From the NCBI GenBank assembly GCA_028023455.1, contig JAQFVV010006275.1, positions 937,279 through 1,001,278 of the forward strand: a stretch of DNA of 64,000 nucleotides, in the 5' to 3' direction. Positions 1-11,422 of this stretch are shown here, in pieces. The DNA is from Epiperipatus broadwayi. Lineage: Eukaryota > Onychophora > Udeonychophora > Euonychophora > Peripatidae. The notes beneath the pieces were generated by a model, which did not search any database, was not told the DNA's origin, and saw only the letters and a program-made list of their open reading frames with translations. The translations under genes and the position numbers were made by a program. The stretch's first letter is position 1; the number at the start of each line of letters is the position of its first letter.

Positions 1-287
1 AGTAGCACTTAAAACTTTTGGGCTTTATAAAATGATCTATTTTGGCTAAGCTTAACCGACCCTGGTGGATATGGTTATCCATATAAGGAGATTAGGAAAT
101 ATAATTGACAACTGTCAGTTTAATTTTTTTTAATAATAATAATTTGTAAAATTAAATATTTCACTCTGCCTCATATGCTAGCTGAGGTATAAGGTTTGAA
201 CTCAGCAATAATAGGTAGAGTAGTTCCCGTTACAATATGCATATATATACACATTAAAAGCTTAATGCTAAACCAATCACTAAAATA

Positions 288-665
288 ATCAAAATAATCC
301 CAAATTCACAGCTAAACAAGACTAGCTAAAGAAAATAAACTCTAAAACGCAACTAATGGTTTCACAGCTTTGGGCAGACTTCCCAAGTGTAAAGAACAAA
401 AAGATAAAGTATACTAAATATTACCCACACATCTTAATGTTAAAAAGAACAAATTCATGCACCCTTACAATTAAAAGTTCTTTTAATATTAAGAATGTGT
501 GAGATGTAAGTTAAATAGTGAGTAATATTTAGTTATAAATTTATCTTTTACTCCTTTACACTTGAGATGTCTGCTTGAAATAGTGAAACCATTGTTTGTG
601 TATTAGAGCTTATTTTCTTTGGCTACTCTGGTTTAGTTGTGAATATGGGGTAATTTCGATTATAT
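288..665. repeat. Foldback element, ~160-bp inverted arms
   Basis: The left arm (about 288-449) reappears reverse-complemented at about 480-665, with a spacer of some 30 bases. Shared blocks include AATGGTTTCAC (left) against GTGAAACCATT (right), CAAGTGTAAAG against CTTTACACTTG, and AAAGAAAATAA against TTATTTTCTTT. The arms have diverged by substitutions and small indels, so this is an old copy. There is no coding potential. It could be a MITE-like foldback transposon or an inverted duplication. I see no clear target-site duplication. Confidence 0.75.
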
Positions 666-1474
666 ATATTTATGTATGTAACTAAAATATAAAACTGCAT
701 TTATTAATCATCTTCAGGATCCTTCCAAAGAGGAATATAGAAAGATGAGGCATAGGATAATGATTTATTTTCTAGCTTAGAATATTTAATTTGCTAATGT
801 TTCAACTACCTGAAAAAATTTTGAATTTCACTCAGATGACATATGAAATCAATATCTATTATGTTATACAATAGTTCATCATAAAGTAAATTGAAGGGAA
901 TATGTGGAATCCAATTAAATTTTCATAAATGAAATTATTTTATTATTTTTTTTAATAGATTTCTATTTCTTATACACATAATACAAATCATTGTTCTATT
1001 TGTTTTTCAGTGTTATTGATGTTATTTTGTGTAGATGCATTTTTGTCTCTATTATTAAAATGTATACAATGAATAACAAAAGTATAAAAAAACATATCTA
1101 ACGCATGCATAACATGAATAAGTATGTAGTTTTGTATATGTCAAAATAGTATCAATAAGACCAGTCTATATATTTAGAAATAAAAATATCTGTAGTTTTG
1201 CTTGAAAATGTTAAAATTTGAAATGGCCAAATGAGAAATTAAAATCAGATTTAAAAATTAATAGAATGATTTTTTCCCCCAGGATCACTAATTTAGAAGT
1301 GCCACTAGTTTTTGTTATATATATATTTTAATTATCTTGCTTTAGTTTACTTTTGATTAATTAATGTTTTTGTAATAAGCATTCTTTTGAGGACTAGTAT
1401 TGATTAAAATTAGAATATTAACAATAGATCCTATATAAAAATTTTAAAAAAAAAATAAGCAAAAGAATAAAAGA
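666..1474. other. AT-rich DNA, nothing recognised
   Basis: This stretch has short poly-A, poly-T and TA runs and no reading frame longer than background. I see no repeat unit shared with the rest of the window. Confidence 0.5.
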
Positions 1475-1656
1475 TGTTCTTTTTCACATATCTTTGGATA
1501 TATGATTATGATTACATCTCTCCTCAAAGCGTTAAAAGTGGATAGAAACTAGTCCCTGCCCTGCGTGAGAGTGGTGTAATGAAAATTACACTATAGACAT
1601 ATTTATTATTGGATAATCTCTCGTCTAATGAATGACTAATAAAAATTTATTCTAAT

Positions 1657-1712
1657 GTCCCAACTCCTCACTGAAGAGACCCATAGGTCGAAACCGGTCT
1701 GGGGATGGGGAC
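1657..1712 (+). ncRNA. Type I hammerhead ribozyme, canonical core
   Basis: Core CTGAAGA lies at 1671-1677 (position 7 of the hammerhead core is free, so CUGAAGA fits CUGANGA). Stem II is GACC/GGTC (1678-1681, 1686-1689) with a CATA loop, and GAAA is at 1690-1693. Stem III is the palindrome ACCGGT (1693-1698), giving a GUC cleavage triplet with cleavage predicted after C1699. Stem I pairs CTCCTCA-side 1665-1670 with 1700-1705, then has an internal loop (CAA/TG), then pairs GTCCC (1657-1661) with GGGAC (1708-1712). All core positions are intact. A 3-bp stem III without a loop suggests that it works as a dimer or in a tandem transcript, as known for HHRs of Penelope-like elements and retrozymes. 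Activity is inferred, not shown. Confidence 0.82.
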
Positions 1713-1992
1713 AATCTAAAATAAAGATGATTTGAATGCCTTCTCTTGTAGTAGCATTTATCATAATAAAAAAAAGCTTGTTTAGAGCATTAGCATGCTC
1801 TTAAGTTTACACATTGTTAATTGCAAGCTATATAAGTCATGTGACATCTGACTTTTTATTATTACTAATATACTTTCATTAAATGATTTGCATCAAAGTT
1901 CTGAGGGCAGCATATTTGACGCTTATCAAATAAACAGTAATAATTTATTATATATGTATTGAATAATTAAAAAGATGTGCTAAGAATAGTTG

Positions 1993-2043
1993 TCTGGGCC
2001 AACTGATGAGTGCTGTTTCAGCATGTAATGTTCATCTTGGAGA
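1993..2043 (+). ncRNA. Hammerhead ribozyme, one core mutation
   Basis: CTGATGA is at 2003-2009. Stem II is a 5-bp hairpin (GTGCT/AGCAT with one G:U pair) at 2010-2024. The expected GAAA reads GTAA at 2025-2028, which should cripple catalysis. Stem III is ATG-TT-CAT (2028-2035), H17 is C2036, and stem I is CCAA/TTGG (1999-2002 with 2037-2040) plus TCT/AGA. It shares its family with the copy at 19.4 kb but has different, still paired bases in stem III. Confidence 0.72.
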
Positions 2044-2321
2044 TCATAGATCTTTTTCACATATCTTTGATCATATGTTTATGATTACATTCCTCCAGCA
2101 AGATGTTAAAAGCAGCTAGAATGGTGTAATGAGAATTAGACTACAGAAATATTATTCATTATTGGATAATCTCTAGTCTAATGAATGACTAATAAAAATT
2201 ATTAATTTGCTTTCATTAAATGTGAAGTCAGCATATTTGACACATCAAATAAACTAGTAATTTGCTCTATATATATATATTGAACAATGATAAAGATGTG
2301 TGCAAGAGATTGCTCTCTGGG

Positions 2322-2364
2322 CCAACTGATGATTGTTGGATTCAGCATGAAATGTGCATCTTGG
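2322..2364 (+). ncRNA. Hammerhead ribozyme, degenerate stem II base
   Basis: CTGATGA is at 2326-2332 and GAAA at 2349-2352. Stem II is TGTTG/CAGCA with a GATT loop, but the pair next to the core has become U/U. Stem III is ATG-TG-CAT, the predicted cleavage base is C2360, and inner stem I is CCAA/TTGG. The outer part of stem I is poorly conserved. It lies one repeat period downstream of the copy at 1993. Confidence 0.65.
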
Positions 2365-2525
2365 GAATCATAGATTTTTTTCACATGTCTTTGGTCATAT
2401 GCTTATGATTATATCCCTCCACAAAGTGTTAACAGCAAATAGAAACTAGTCACTACCTTGTGTGAGAGTGGTGTAATAAAATTATTCTACAGTAATGTTA
2501 TTCATTATTGGATAATCTCTAGTCA

Positions 2526-3734
2526 AATTATTAAAATATATAATAGCATTTGTATAATTTGTTGATAAATATGTTAAAAGTTAAGAAATAATGTTAGAAC
2601 CAGGTACAGAGAATAAAGTTTTGTAATATTTGTATTTTTCAAATTAATTATTGCTTTTCATTTTACAATGTTTTATTGATTAAAATTGAGGGGGGGGGGA
2701 TGTATTACATTTACATTTTTATCTAATATTATCAAAATATATAAATAATATTTTTCTTATGATTCAACTATTATGAAGGTTAACATATATTATTAAATTT
2801 AATAATAGCATATGTTGTATTGATTTTTGCCTTAAATGTATATATTTTATTATATAGAGAATATTTTGGTCAGTTGTATGTTTTATTATAGCGTAATTAT
2901 GTATTAAATAAAGGAATGTTTGATCTAGGACAGTTAGTGATCTTGATATATCAAAACTAATATTGTAAAATTATAAAGTATAAATTTGAATTTTGGAAGT
3001 TATCAGAATAGAAAATAACATATATATATATATATATATTGTGATGATCGCACATACTGCGGTCACACATACAGATATTTATTTAACATTTAAAGAATAT
3101 TAAATATTGCGTTTGGAATACCAAAAAAAAAAAAAAGTTTAAGAAAAATTACAAAACAAAGAAATGTTTTTATTAAAAAAGAGAGGGAAATAGAATCGAA
3201 AAGATTCTTGTCTTTTGCCCTCCAAAGTTGGAATTTTGTGAAATGACAAATAAGTAAAGTTAGAAACATTGAAATTGTACATTAGAAAATTAAGTGATAA
3301 AGAAATATAAATAAAATGCAAACTAAAATACGGTTTAGAAAGAAAAGTAAAGTTTGAAAGCGTTAAACAGAGCAAAAAAATAGAAATTTAAAAACATGAC
3401 CAAAAGATAAGGATCAGGGTCATAAAAATACACATTTGATGATAAAACGAAATGTGTGTATGAAGTATGATAAATACAGCAATAATTTATGCTTGTCAGT
3501 AGTGTCAAAAATATAGAAAAACATTTTATTAAAAATCTGTGTAATTAAAAAAAGAAATAAATAAATACAATGGTGCTACGAAATTATATAAAAGTAAATC
3601 TATAGAAATGGCTGAAGGCATAGTAAGAAAAGAAAGGTGTGAATAAAAGTGAAAACAAAGGATCGAAAGGATAAATGACTGTGGAGTTTTTTAATTAAAA
3701 AATTTCAGTTGATAATTAGAATTAAAAAAGTTTC
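2526..3734. other. AT-rich DNA with (TA)n and G9 tracts
   Basis: It contains a run of nine G at about 2691-2699 and a (TA)n tract at about 3020-3039. The short minus-strand open frame at 3139-3375 is low-complexity Phe/Leu/Ser/Tyr translation of A+T-rich DNA with no domain. No gene is supported. Confidence 0.5.
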
Positions 3735-4105
3735 AGGATATTGATTAGAGTTGGAGACTTCTTGTCAAGAGGTTGGTGAAACGCTGCGCCAATAATAAGC
3801 AGCCATAGTTAACAAGATATGATCTCTAACATTGGTGCCTCATCTAGAATGGCTGGCTAAGGCCGTCGTGATCGCTTGCCAATCCAAACTCTGTGCTCTA
3901 ATGGTTCCTGTCGAGATGTAACAACTGCCGATGTAGCGCCTGCTGGAGGATTCGTTTTTGCCTGGTCCTTGATGCCTTAAATGCGGAGGAGTTCCCACAA
4001 ACAAAATCTAACTTAGGAGCGACTGTCCCTGCTAAAGAAGTGGAGAAATTCCACGTGGCGGTCAGCAAGACTTCGAATTAATTCAGAGACTTAAAAACCT
4101 AGGTA
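3735..4105. other. Isolated GC-richer block, possible exon or old element
   Basis: Base composition rises here to roughly 45-50% G+C against about 25-28% around it, with complex non-repetitive sequence. It is preceded by an acceptor-like tract (AATTTCAG at about 3703) and ends in CCTAG followed by GTAAATATG (about 4098-4110), which resembles a splice donor on the plus strand. All six frames contain stops within about 30 codons, so a long coding exon is not supported. It may be a non-coding exon, a 5' UTR or promoter, or a fossil repeat. Confidence 0.3.
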
Positions 4106-4779
4106 AATATGTATACTACATTTTTATATTTCCATGTGCACATACCCTTTTATTTAGACAATGGCCAAATGCTTACTGTGAATGATAAAGACATTCTTTA
4201 ACTTTTTATAAATACCCAGAAGGACGATTAATAAATGTACAATCATTTATAGAATCTTTTTCTTTTATTTTTACTCGTAGCATTATAGCATATAATCTGG
4301 TTTTTTTTTTTATTATGAAGTGTCAATGATTTCAAGTATTTCTTTTATTGTTAATTTATTCTATTAAATATATTTATTATTGATTTAAATCTGTTTCGTA
4401 TCATTCTTCGCCACTCCAAAAAGTAATATAGTCTTAGGGTTTGGAAAATAATTATTATTCATTTTGAGTACTGAATTAACACGTGAAGCTAGTGGTGCCA
4501 TATCTTGATCCCATTAAAATTTATAAATATCCAAGCGCTGTAACTCTGTAAAATCTTACAGCAGTCGGGAGAAAGTTGACCGGGAAATATAACCTGGGCT
4601 ATACCCGTATAGCATACAGGTTCAGTCAAGTATGGATATAGACTCGTTTATGTTCGTATGTTCTCTCTGCTTGTGGTAGCGGAAAGTGGACTATCTTGAA
4701 TAATAAGAATTCCCCATTATATATAAATAAAAGGGAAGTTAAGCTTTCGATTGGCGTGTTTCCGTTACAATATATATAT
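4106..4779. other. Unremarkable AT-rich spacer
   Basis: No coding signal. A short perfect hairpin (GCTATAC/GTATAGC) lies near 4594-4610. The right edge, CCGTTACAATATATAT, resembles sequence near 224 and 15664 and may mark the edge of a repeat. Confidence 0.4.
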
Positions 4780-5362
4780 ATAGAAGGGACTTGAATTCAG
4801 ACTTTTGAGCTCCCTATAGCTATTCACTCCATCTTATACAACTGACTCACATGACCATATACATGTGAAAAATATAAATGATCTCCAATATACATATTTC
4901 ATGCTAAACTACCACTTATCAGTTGGTCCAGATCACTTCCACACACATATATAATCAATGCTCAGTTTATATTGATAACAAATCTTCAAACACTAATAGT
5001 CAAGCTTCAATCTTCTCCACCCTCAACATATTATTGAAAATCCAAAGATGAAATGCTCCAAGCCCTTATTGATAGCAATACCATTGTCATTTCCATGGGT
5101 ATATATGAGTGGGAGCTAGTAATATATTGGAGATCATTTGGTTTTTTTTTACATGTGTACGGTCGTGTGTATTGATTATATAAGAAGGAGTGGATAGCTT
5201 GAAAGTCTGAGTTCAAGTCTTTTCTAATTACATTGGGTTTGGTATAGATAATATACATGTATTTAAACATTACATATTTAGCCTGTATTCTGCCATCCCT
5301 TTTCTATACAGTATAATTAAATGGACATGTGTGAGGGTCAAGATAGCTTGACCATTAAAGTT
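4780..5362 (-). repeat. Inverted HHR repeat (foldback form)
   Basis: The left end, about 4782-4875, reads like the reverse complement of 5126-5235. Paired landmarks are GACTTGAATTCAGACTTT (left) with AAAGTCTGAGTTCAAGTC (right), and CATGACCATATACATGTG with CACATGTGTACGG-type sequence on the right. The middle holds a minus-strand HHR (4880-4934). The same terminal and internal blocks form the 525-bp element at 19074-19598, so this is a diverged copy. It joins head-on to the direct array at 5363. Confidence 0.7.
4880..4934 (-). ncRNA. Hammerhead ribozyme (minus), G8 mutated
   Basis: On the minus strand stem I is GATCT/AGATC plus CCAA/TTGG with a GGA bulge. The core reads CTGATAA instead of CTGATGA, stem II is GTGGT/AGCAT with one mismatch, GAAA is intact, and stem III is ATA-TG-TAT followed by A as the predicted cleavage base. 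The G-to-A change at core position 8, a catalytic residue, makes this copy probably inactive. Confidence 0.7.
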
Positions 5363-5424
5363 TAAAGATTTGCTATCTTAATATAAACTGAGCTTTGATT
5401 ATATATGTGTGTGTGGAAGATAGT

Positions 5425-5479
5425 GATCTGGACCAACTGATAAATGCTGGTCCCAAATAAAATTCATATATTGGAGATC
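5425..5479 (+). ncRNA. Decayed hammerhead ribozyme
   Basis: Stem I is perfect (GATCT/AGATC, GGA bulge, CCAA/TTGG). The core has decayed to CTGATAA and GAAA to AAAA, and stem II no longer pairs well. It is a fossil of the same family. Confidence 0.6.
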
Positions 5480-5866
5480 ATTTATCTTTTTTACACATAT
5501 GTGGTCATGTTTGTTGGTTGTATAAGATGGAGCGGAAAGCAATAGCTGTAGAAATCTTGAAAATCTGAGTTTTCCCTTTTAATTACATTGGGTTTGATAT
5601 AGACGATATACATGTATTTTAAATATTACATATTCAGCTTGGCTCATCTTTTTCTGTATAATTAAATGGACATCTTAAAGTCAACATGGGTGTGACAATA
5701 ATATTGGAATCAACAAGGGCTTTGATTGTTCCATTCTTGGATTTTCACTGATATGGCTGACTGGAGAGTTGGAGGGTGGAGAAGATTGAAACTTTTTCAT
5801 TAAAATTTGAAGATTTTTTATCTTAATATACACAGAGCACTGATTGTATCCATGTGTGGGAGATAG

Positions 5867-5898
5867 TGATCTTAACCTGATGAGTACTGGTACAGCAT

Positions 5899-5935
<37 letters not shown>

Positions 5936-5942
5936 GATCTCC

Positions 5943-5977
<35 letters not shown>

Positions 5978-5986
5978 TGGAGATCA
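5867..5986 (+). ncRNA. Decayed HHR split by a TA microsatellite
   Basis: GTGATC at 5867 and CTGATGAGTACTGGTACAGC (5878-5897) give the 5' half. GAAA has become GACA. Two (TA)n tracts, about 5902-5931 and 5945-5977, occupy the position of stem III (AUACAUAU in other copies). The 3' half of stem I, TTGGAGATC, follows at 5978-5986. TA-repeat growth inside stem III seems to have inflated this copy. Confidence 0.6.
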
Positions 5987-6417
5987 TTTATCCTTTTCAC
6001 ACTATGTTGCCATGTGTGTTGATAGTATAAAATGGAATGAATAGCTGTAGGGAGCTTGAAAATTTGAGTTGAAGTCTCTTTAATATTATTAATTTAATAT
6101 TAATTTAAAATTAATATTGGTATAGACAATATACATGTATTTAAAGATTATATATTCATCCTGTATTCTACTCATCCCTCTTCTGTATAATTAAATGGGC
6201 ATATTAAGGTCCTATGTGAGAGGGGTCAGATTGATTTAAGATCAACATGGGTGTGACCATAACATTAGCATCACAAGGACTTTGAGCAATTTATACTTGT
6301 ATTTTCAATGATATGAGTGACTGGAGAGTGGAGAAAATTCAAACTTGTCCATTAAATTTAAAGATTTCCTATCTTAATATAAACTGAACATTGATTGTAT
6401 ATATGTATGGGAGATAG

Positions 6418-6474
6418 TAATCTTGATCATCTGATGCGTGCTGGTTCAGCACAAAATACATATATGGACATCAT
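6418..6474 (+). ncRNA. Decayed hammerhead ribozyme
   Basis: CTGATGC (A9 lost) with a paired stem II (GTGCT/AGCAC), AAAA in place of GAAA, then ATACATATA and a reduced stem I. It aligns with the 5425 and 19439 copies across the whole motif. Inactive by its core. Confidence 0.55.
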
Positions 6475-7890
6475 TTATTTTTTTCACATGTCACAGGTAT
6501 GTCATCATATGTGTCAGTTGTAAAAAATGGAGTGAGTAGCCGTAGAGAACTTGAAAGTCTGAGTTCAAGTATCTTCTAATTACATTGGGTTTGGTATAGA
6601 CAGTATACATGTATTAAATATTATATATATTATAACCTACCCTCCCAACACCGCTCATATACATTGCATGAGCGAAATGCCAAGGCGCCAGTTCTATTAA
6701 TGAATAGAACAATATAATATGATATATAATACAAACTATTACTGAGACTCTATATTTAAGTTTATGTTCAGCTCAGCTCAGTGGGAGGCTATAGGCAGTT
6801 CATAAGATATATGATGATAAATGAATAAAAGAAGAAATATTACAAAACATTTAATATAATGTAAATTCCTTTGTTAATTAATTGTATGATAAAGAATCAT
6901 AATGTTTATTGGTACAGTCTATTAAAATATACTTTAAACTTAATTTCTTCCTTCATCCAAACACAACATATATCAGCTTGCTATAATTATATTCCTAAAC
7001 AATTCTATGACTTGGCATACCATAATCTAAACATCTACTTTAATGCCAATTAAGAAATAAACAATAAGGTCTCAGGGAATTTAACAAACACAGTTGAATT
7101 AAATGAAATACATTGGTCCATAAATTATAATTCTAAAGTATGATAAAATGTAATGAAACAAATTGACTAAAATATTCTACTGTGTTTCAATGATAAGATA
7201 ATGACAGAAATAGAGTATTTTAATCTCATATCATCATCTAACAAATATACTAACTTGGCAACCCTTCTAAAACGTTTATCCAGTGGCAAATGTTCCTTAT
7301 AATGTTTGGATTAAGAAAACAATATTGTCAGACACCAGCAGATTTAATATTATAACTCTAAAATAATATATCTATTTTATAATAGATTTATGAAATGTGG
7401 AGGTGTGGAAATGGAAAGCACGAATGTATACAATAATAACTCAAGACACAGTTTTAAGATTTAAATAAATAAAACAAATCATTTATTACAATAAAATAAA
7501 TTTGGTTTAACATGATATTTACAATTGGAATACTTGTCATACAGATTTTTAAATTATCAAATAAACTTTGAGCATCAGTTTGGTATTATCCATATTATCA
7601 AAGCAAATTAACAACAAAACTTAAATATTCTGACTTCGAACACATGATTTGCCTACATGTTTCATCTACATGACACTAAATAAACAACATGTTATATTAT
7701 TAGCACAAAAAAAATACTTTTGAGAGGATATTACTATTGATTAATAAAAATAAATCAAATTAATTATATTTCGCTCTCAACAAAGCAACTTTCTCTAATT
7801 GACTAAATAATCACTTTCAATTACATATACCTTTCATGCATAGCAACAAAATCATGTTCATTCTGATGATTTGATGATTTATAACCTTTA

Positions 7891-8027
7891 TTTAAATAAA
7901 TACACTGTATTTTAAAATATTTATTTCCCGTTTTAATCGCAATAACTTTATACTTCTATTTAAATGAATGTAATGTATTTCAAAATATTTATTTCTCATT
8001 TTAATTTCAATAACTCTATACTTTATA
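7891..8027. repeat. 68-bp tandem duplication
   Basis: Unit 1 (7891-7958) and unit 2 (7959-8027) share TTTAAAT, AAAATATTTATTTC, the TTTTAAT block and CAATAACT, with about 15% divergence. Confidence 0.7.
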
Positions 8028-8310
8028 TATGCCATATTATTTATATTACGCATGCGTGTGCGTGTGTCAAGCAACAATAATAGAAATAATCTTTTCTACA
8101 AACTCTCCATTCATTAAGAAAATATCATACAATTATTTTATTTCAGACAATGTTGTAATTCATAAATAAAATAAGATACTAATATTACATCAAGAATTAA
8201 TTTAACAATTTATCTGGCCACATATTAATTAACACAGAACTATATTTTCATGATTATACAGACTATACGTTATAAGGGAATTCTACATAAGGAGCAGATA
8301 AACTCTTACT

Positions 8311-8545
8311 GAAACACTTCTACAATAATTCATCTGATTCTAAATACACTGTTGGTGGGGAACCTTTTCCTCATCACCAAGAATCTAAGAAAAACATCAC
8401 AGAACTTCCTAAACATCATTTAATCATACTTCAACAATAACTCATCTACTTCTAAATACACTATTGGTGGGGACTTCTTCCTCATCACCAGGGCTCTAAG
8501 AAAACATCACTTAATTTCAAAAATATCATTTAATCATAAGCATAT
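8311..8545. repeat. ~118-bp tandem duplication
   Basis: Two adjacent copies share TCTAAATACACT, TTGGTGGGG, TTCCTCATCACCA, CTAAGAAAA and CATTTAATCATA. The first spans about 8311-8430 and the second about 8431-8545. No open frame or ribozyme core is seen. Confidence 0.7.
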
Positions 8546-11362
8546 AATATAAACTAGGCTCTACTCATGGAAAAACATATAGTAAATAAGCAAAATCTTT
8601 TATCCCTACAAACATTATAATGCAATTAGATTTCTTTCCATTCTCAAAGCTTTTCTAAATATTGAACATTATAAATACACGCTGGCAGATAAATACATAC
8701 AGATAACATACTAATCCGTTCAACTCAGTAGAATACGACAGCATCCGAAATTTATACATAACATATTCACAAACTGAACTTTATCAAACAAATGTCATAA
8801 TTGTGCAAAACAGACACACATCTATGAATAAAAATATATATAAAATTAACTGTAAATTACACACTATGCAGGCAACATGGTAATTAAATATTGCATTAAG
8901 GTATAACTTTTAATTCAGAATAAACTTTAGGTTATTTTTAAAATTTAATGGTTATAATTATTATGAACAAACTTTCTTTCATATCTAGCAAACTGTTTCT
9001 ATTATACGTTCGTTGATTTAAAAAAAAAAGAACAAAATTCTTACTTTGAGATAATAAAGTATACAAAATAAATATAAACTTCTCTAATAATATATTATTA
9101 GAAAAAATATTTCTTTCTTTTACCTTTGTAAAAGAACAATAAGACCTATTTGTACACAATCAATTTTTACCAGCATATTCCTCATTTGGATACGCTTCGG
9201 AGACGATCTTGAAGGTCAAAATAACCCAAATTATAAATAAAACATAATAATAAGTAAGTCTGTCTATCAATAATATACATTAATAATGACAAGCAATAAA
9301 AAAAAAATAAAGTAACAAAAGTTATTTGTTTTGTAACTTAAAATAAAAGTTCACTTGCAAAGCTCTGCTCCAGGTTTATGAAACAATATGGGACCCATTC
9401 CAAACTGAATTTAAATTAAAATAAACTTCTGCAGGATAACTTTAAAAAAAAATATCATCATAACTTAAATATGACCCAGCATCTCCAATGGTCATAACAA
9501 AGTTATTTGAGTTACTATATTATATATAAGCAATCAATTTCTCCTTTATTATACTGAAAATATAAGACATTCTCCATTGTAGTTCTAAATTAAATACGCA
9601 ATTATCCTTAGTATTTTTCATGAATACCATTTGACACTTTATAGTCTATTATACGCATGGTTTATTCTTAAATATTGTCAATTAAGATACCATGATTCCT
9701 TAGTAATTCCACAATTAATAATACTTTGTTTTATATTCTATCTTTATCAAAGAGAACAAAAATTACCCGCATTTCTATCCTTCCATTCGATTTAAGAAAA
9801 TATTTAATTTGAAGTAACTCACATTTTATTTCCTTCATTTTAAAATACGTATTATTTCCAGAAATACCAGATAAATAAATACTGTTATCTCCTTATGATG
9901 AACTTAAATATGGCATGATTTATCAAAATATGCATATCCCAATTTTATGTTTAATCCTCACAAAAACACAACACGGAAAATAGTGAAGAATTAAAATATA
10001 TTCTGAAAAATAGTTCTGCATGCGTTTTCCAGATATTAAAAGACACACGTTGGTTAGTGATACAACAATAATATTCATGCAATTTATTCTTATTTTAAAT
10101 GACAATTAAATGAAGTAATGGGGACTGGACGTTATTAACATACATTTTTAAAAGAAAGCAATAGTTATAAAGATGTTAATTCAAAATGTTTAAATCAAGG
10201 AGAGCAAAAAATTTAGAATTGCATCTTAGTTAACTTTTCCCATAATAAATTTCTTAAGATCCTTTCGAAGTTTTACTCCAAAGTCTTTTTTAAAATCAAA
10301 TTGACTTCAGCAACTGGCTTTAATTTTCACAATAATGAGCCACTGTTTACTGGCTACAATTACAATACAGAATAAGCAAATTTTCTACTGGAGATCTTTG
10401 TTAAATAGCCCTCTTTAGCAAAAGATCATTTCCCTTCACAAGGTTACTCCCACGCTTCTTTTCTATCTAAGCTAATTACATATTAAAAAAAAAAATCTTT
10501 TCTAAAAAAAAAATCATTTCGATTAAATCAAGACAAAAAAAAATAATAAAATAAATAGCTTTTACTAACTTGAAAGAAAAATGAATATTAATTAACTATT
10601 AAACAAAAATGATTAATAATTTATTTAATTTGTAAAATAATTCATTGATTCAACTATCTATTAATCATTGGAAAGAAATATATATTTGTTAAATTATTTA
10701 AGATAATTACTGTAATTTAAATGTTTTTATTGTATATGTACTATTGTTTGCTGTTATTAAAAAATGGAAATGAAAATGCAGAGTCATACGTGCATACACA
10801 TGTACTACAACCTAAATATTAAACTATCCTAACTAAATATAATTGAAATGGCTATTAATTGTTGACAAAAGGATAAGTATTAATGAATAAAGGATTTTGA
10901 AACCATTCAACCAAATATTACACTAACATAAAATAACTTTGCATTTTCCTGCCCAAATATACCAATTCCTATAATAACAACCCCTCTCTCTGGCATTAAA
11001 TACTTCACTAACCATAATAATAATAATGAATACTTATAAAATGGTCTATCAACTGCATAAGCAACCCATATCTAAGCTTTACAATCTCCAGCAAAAAAAA
11101 TTTAAAATTCTATAAGGCTATTTCATTTTTTTTTAATATAATAAAACTATTCAATGCAGATACAAAGCATCTCAATTCCTTGTGCCCATTCAGATGGTCA
11201 CAATATATATATATATGAAAAAGAAAAACAAGTTTTATATACGTAAAACCTGCTATCGCTTGTATTTTTGCTCAATAGATGGAGCTTTACCAAGACCTCC
11301 AAAACAAGCATATTCTGTTTACATAAACGTCAGAGTCAATATTCACTGTCTCTTTCATTTTG

Positions 11363-11422
11363 CTCCACCCTCAGATCAGCTGATTTCAAGCTGATTTGCT
11401 CTCATCAGTGAAGGGATAGGAG
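11363..11422 (-). ncRNA. Type I hammerhead ribozyme, unit 1
   Basis: Minus strand: stem I is CTCC/GGAG, internal loop TATC/T, then CCTTCA/TGAGGG. The core is CTGATGA (11408-11402). Stem II is GAGC/GCTT with an AAATCA loop, and GAAA is intact. Stem III lies in the palindrome ATCAGCTGAT (11375-11384), with C (plus-strand G11374) as the predicted cleavage base in an AUC triplet. Every core base is present. The pair at 10.1-11.1 is a G:U wobble instead of G:C, so efficiency is uncertain. Confidence 0.8.

Larger units (their letters stand above)
1475..2525 (+). repeat. Tandem HHR-bearing repeat array, period ~330 bp
   Basis: Similar blocks begin near 1478, 2048 and 2372 with TTTTTCACATATCTTTG-like sequence. 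They run through a shared motif (ATTATTGGATAATCTCT) at about 1609, 2160 and 2507. The linking segment (TTTCATTAAATG, CATATTTGAC, ATCAAATAAAC) occurs at about 1872-1935 and 2210-2255. Hammerhead cores sit at 1993-2043 and 2322-2364, about 329 bases apart. The first block is split by about 205 bases (about 1651-1857) carrying a different, canonical HHR. The array shares its HHR and the following GGAGATCAT...TTTTTCACAT sequence with the repeats at 4.8-6.6, 19.1-19.6, 33.0 and 40.9 kb. Confidence 0.75.
5363..6640 (+). repeat. Three tandem HHR repeat units (~445-550 bp)
   Basis: Units begin with AAGATTTGCTATCTTAATAT-like sequence at about 5365, 5810 and 6361. Each continues through an HHR, GGAGATCATTTATC, a GTCATGTGTGTTG block, GAAAATCTGAGTT and GGTATAGACAATATACATG. 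The second unit is longer, mainly because of TA expansion inside its HHR. The third is truncated near 6635. Arrangement with the inverted copy just upstream (4780-5362) gives an inverted-then-direct pattern, as is common for Penelope-like terminal repeats. Confidence 0.75.
6641..11199. other. AT-rich DNA with two short tandem duplications
   Basis: No gene is seen. Short hairpins occur near 6652-6674 (CGCTCAT/ATGAGCG) and 6692-6711 (GTTCTATT/AATAGAAC). Two tandem duplications are listed separately (7891 and 8311). The remaining short open frames are random translation of A+T-rich sequence. Confidence 0.5.

Noticed and set aside
180-240. B-box-like sequence GAGTTCAAACC (minus strand) near the window start
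   Set aside because: No A box at a suitable distance and no tRNA-like fold.
8311-8545. GGTGATGAGGAA on the minus strand of the tandem duplication, resembling CTGATGAG
   Set aside because: The first core bases differ and no GAAA or stems follow.
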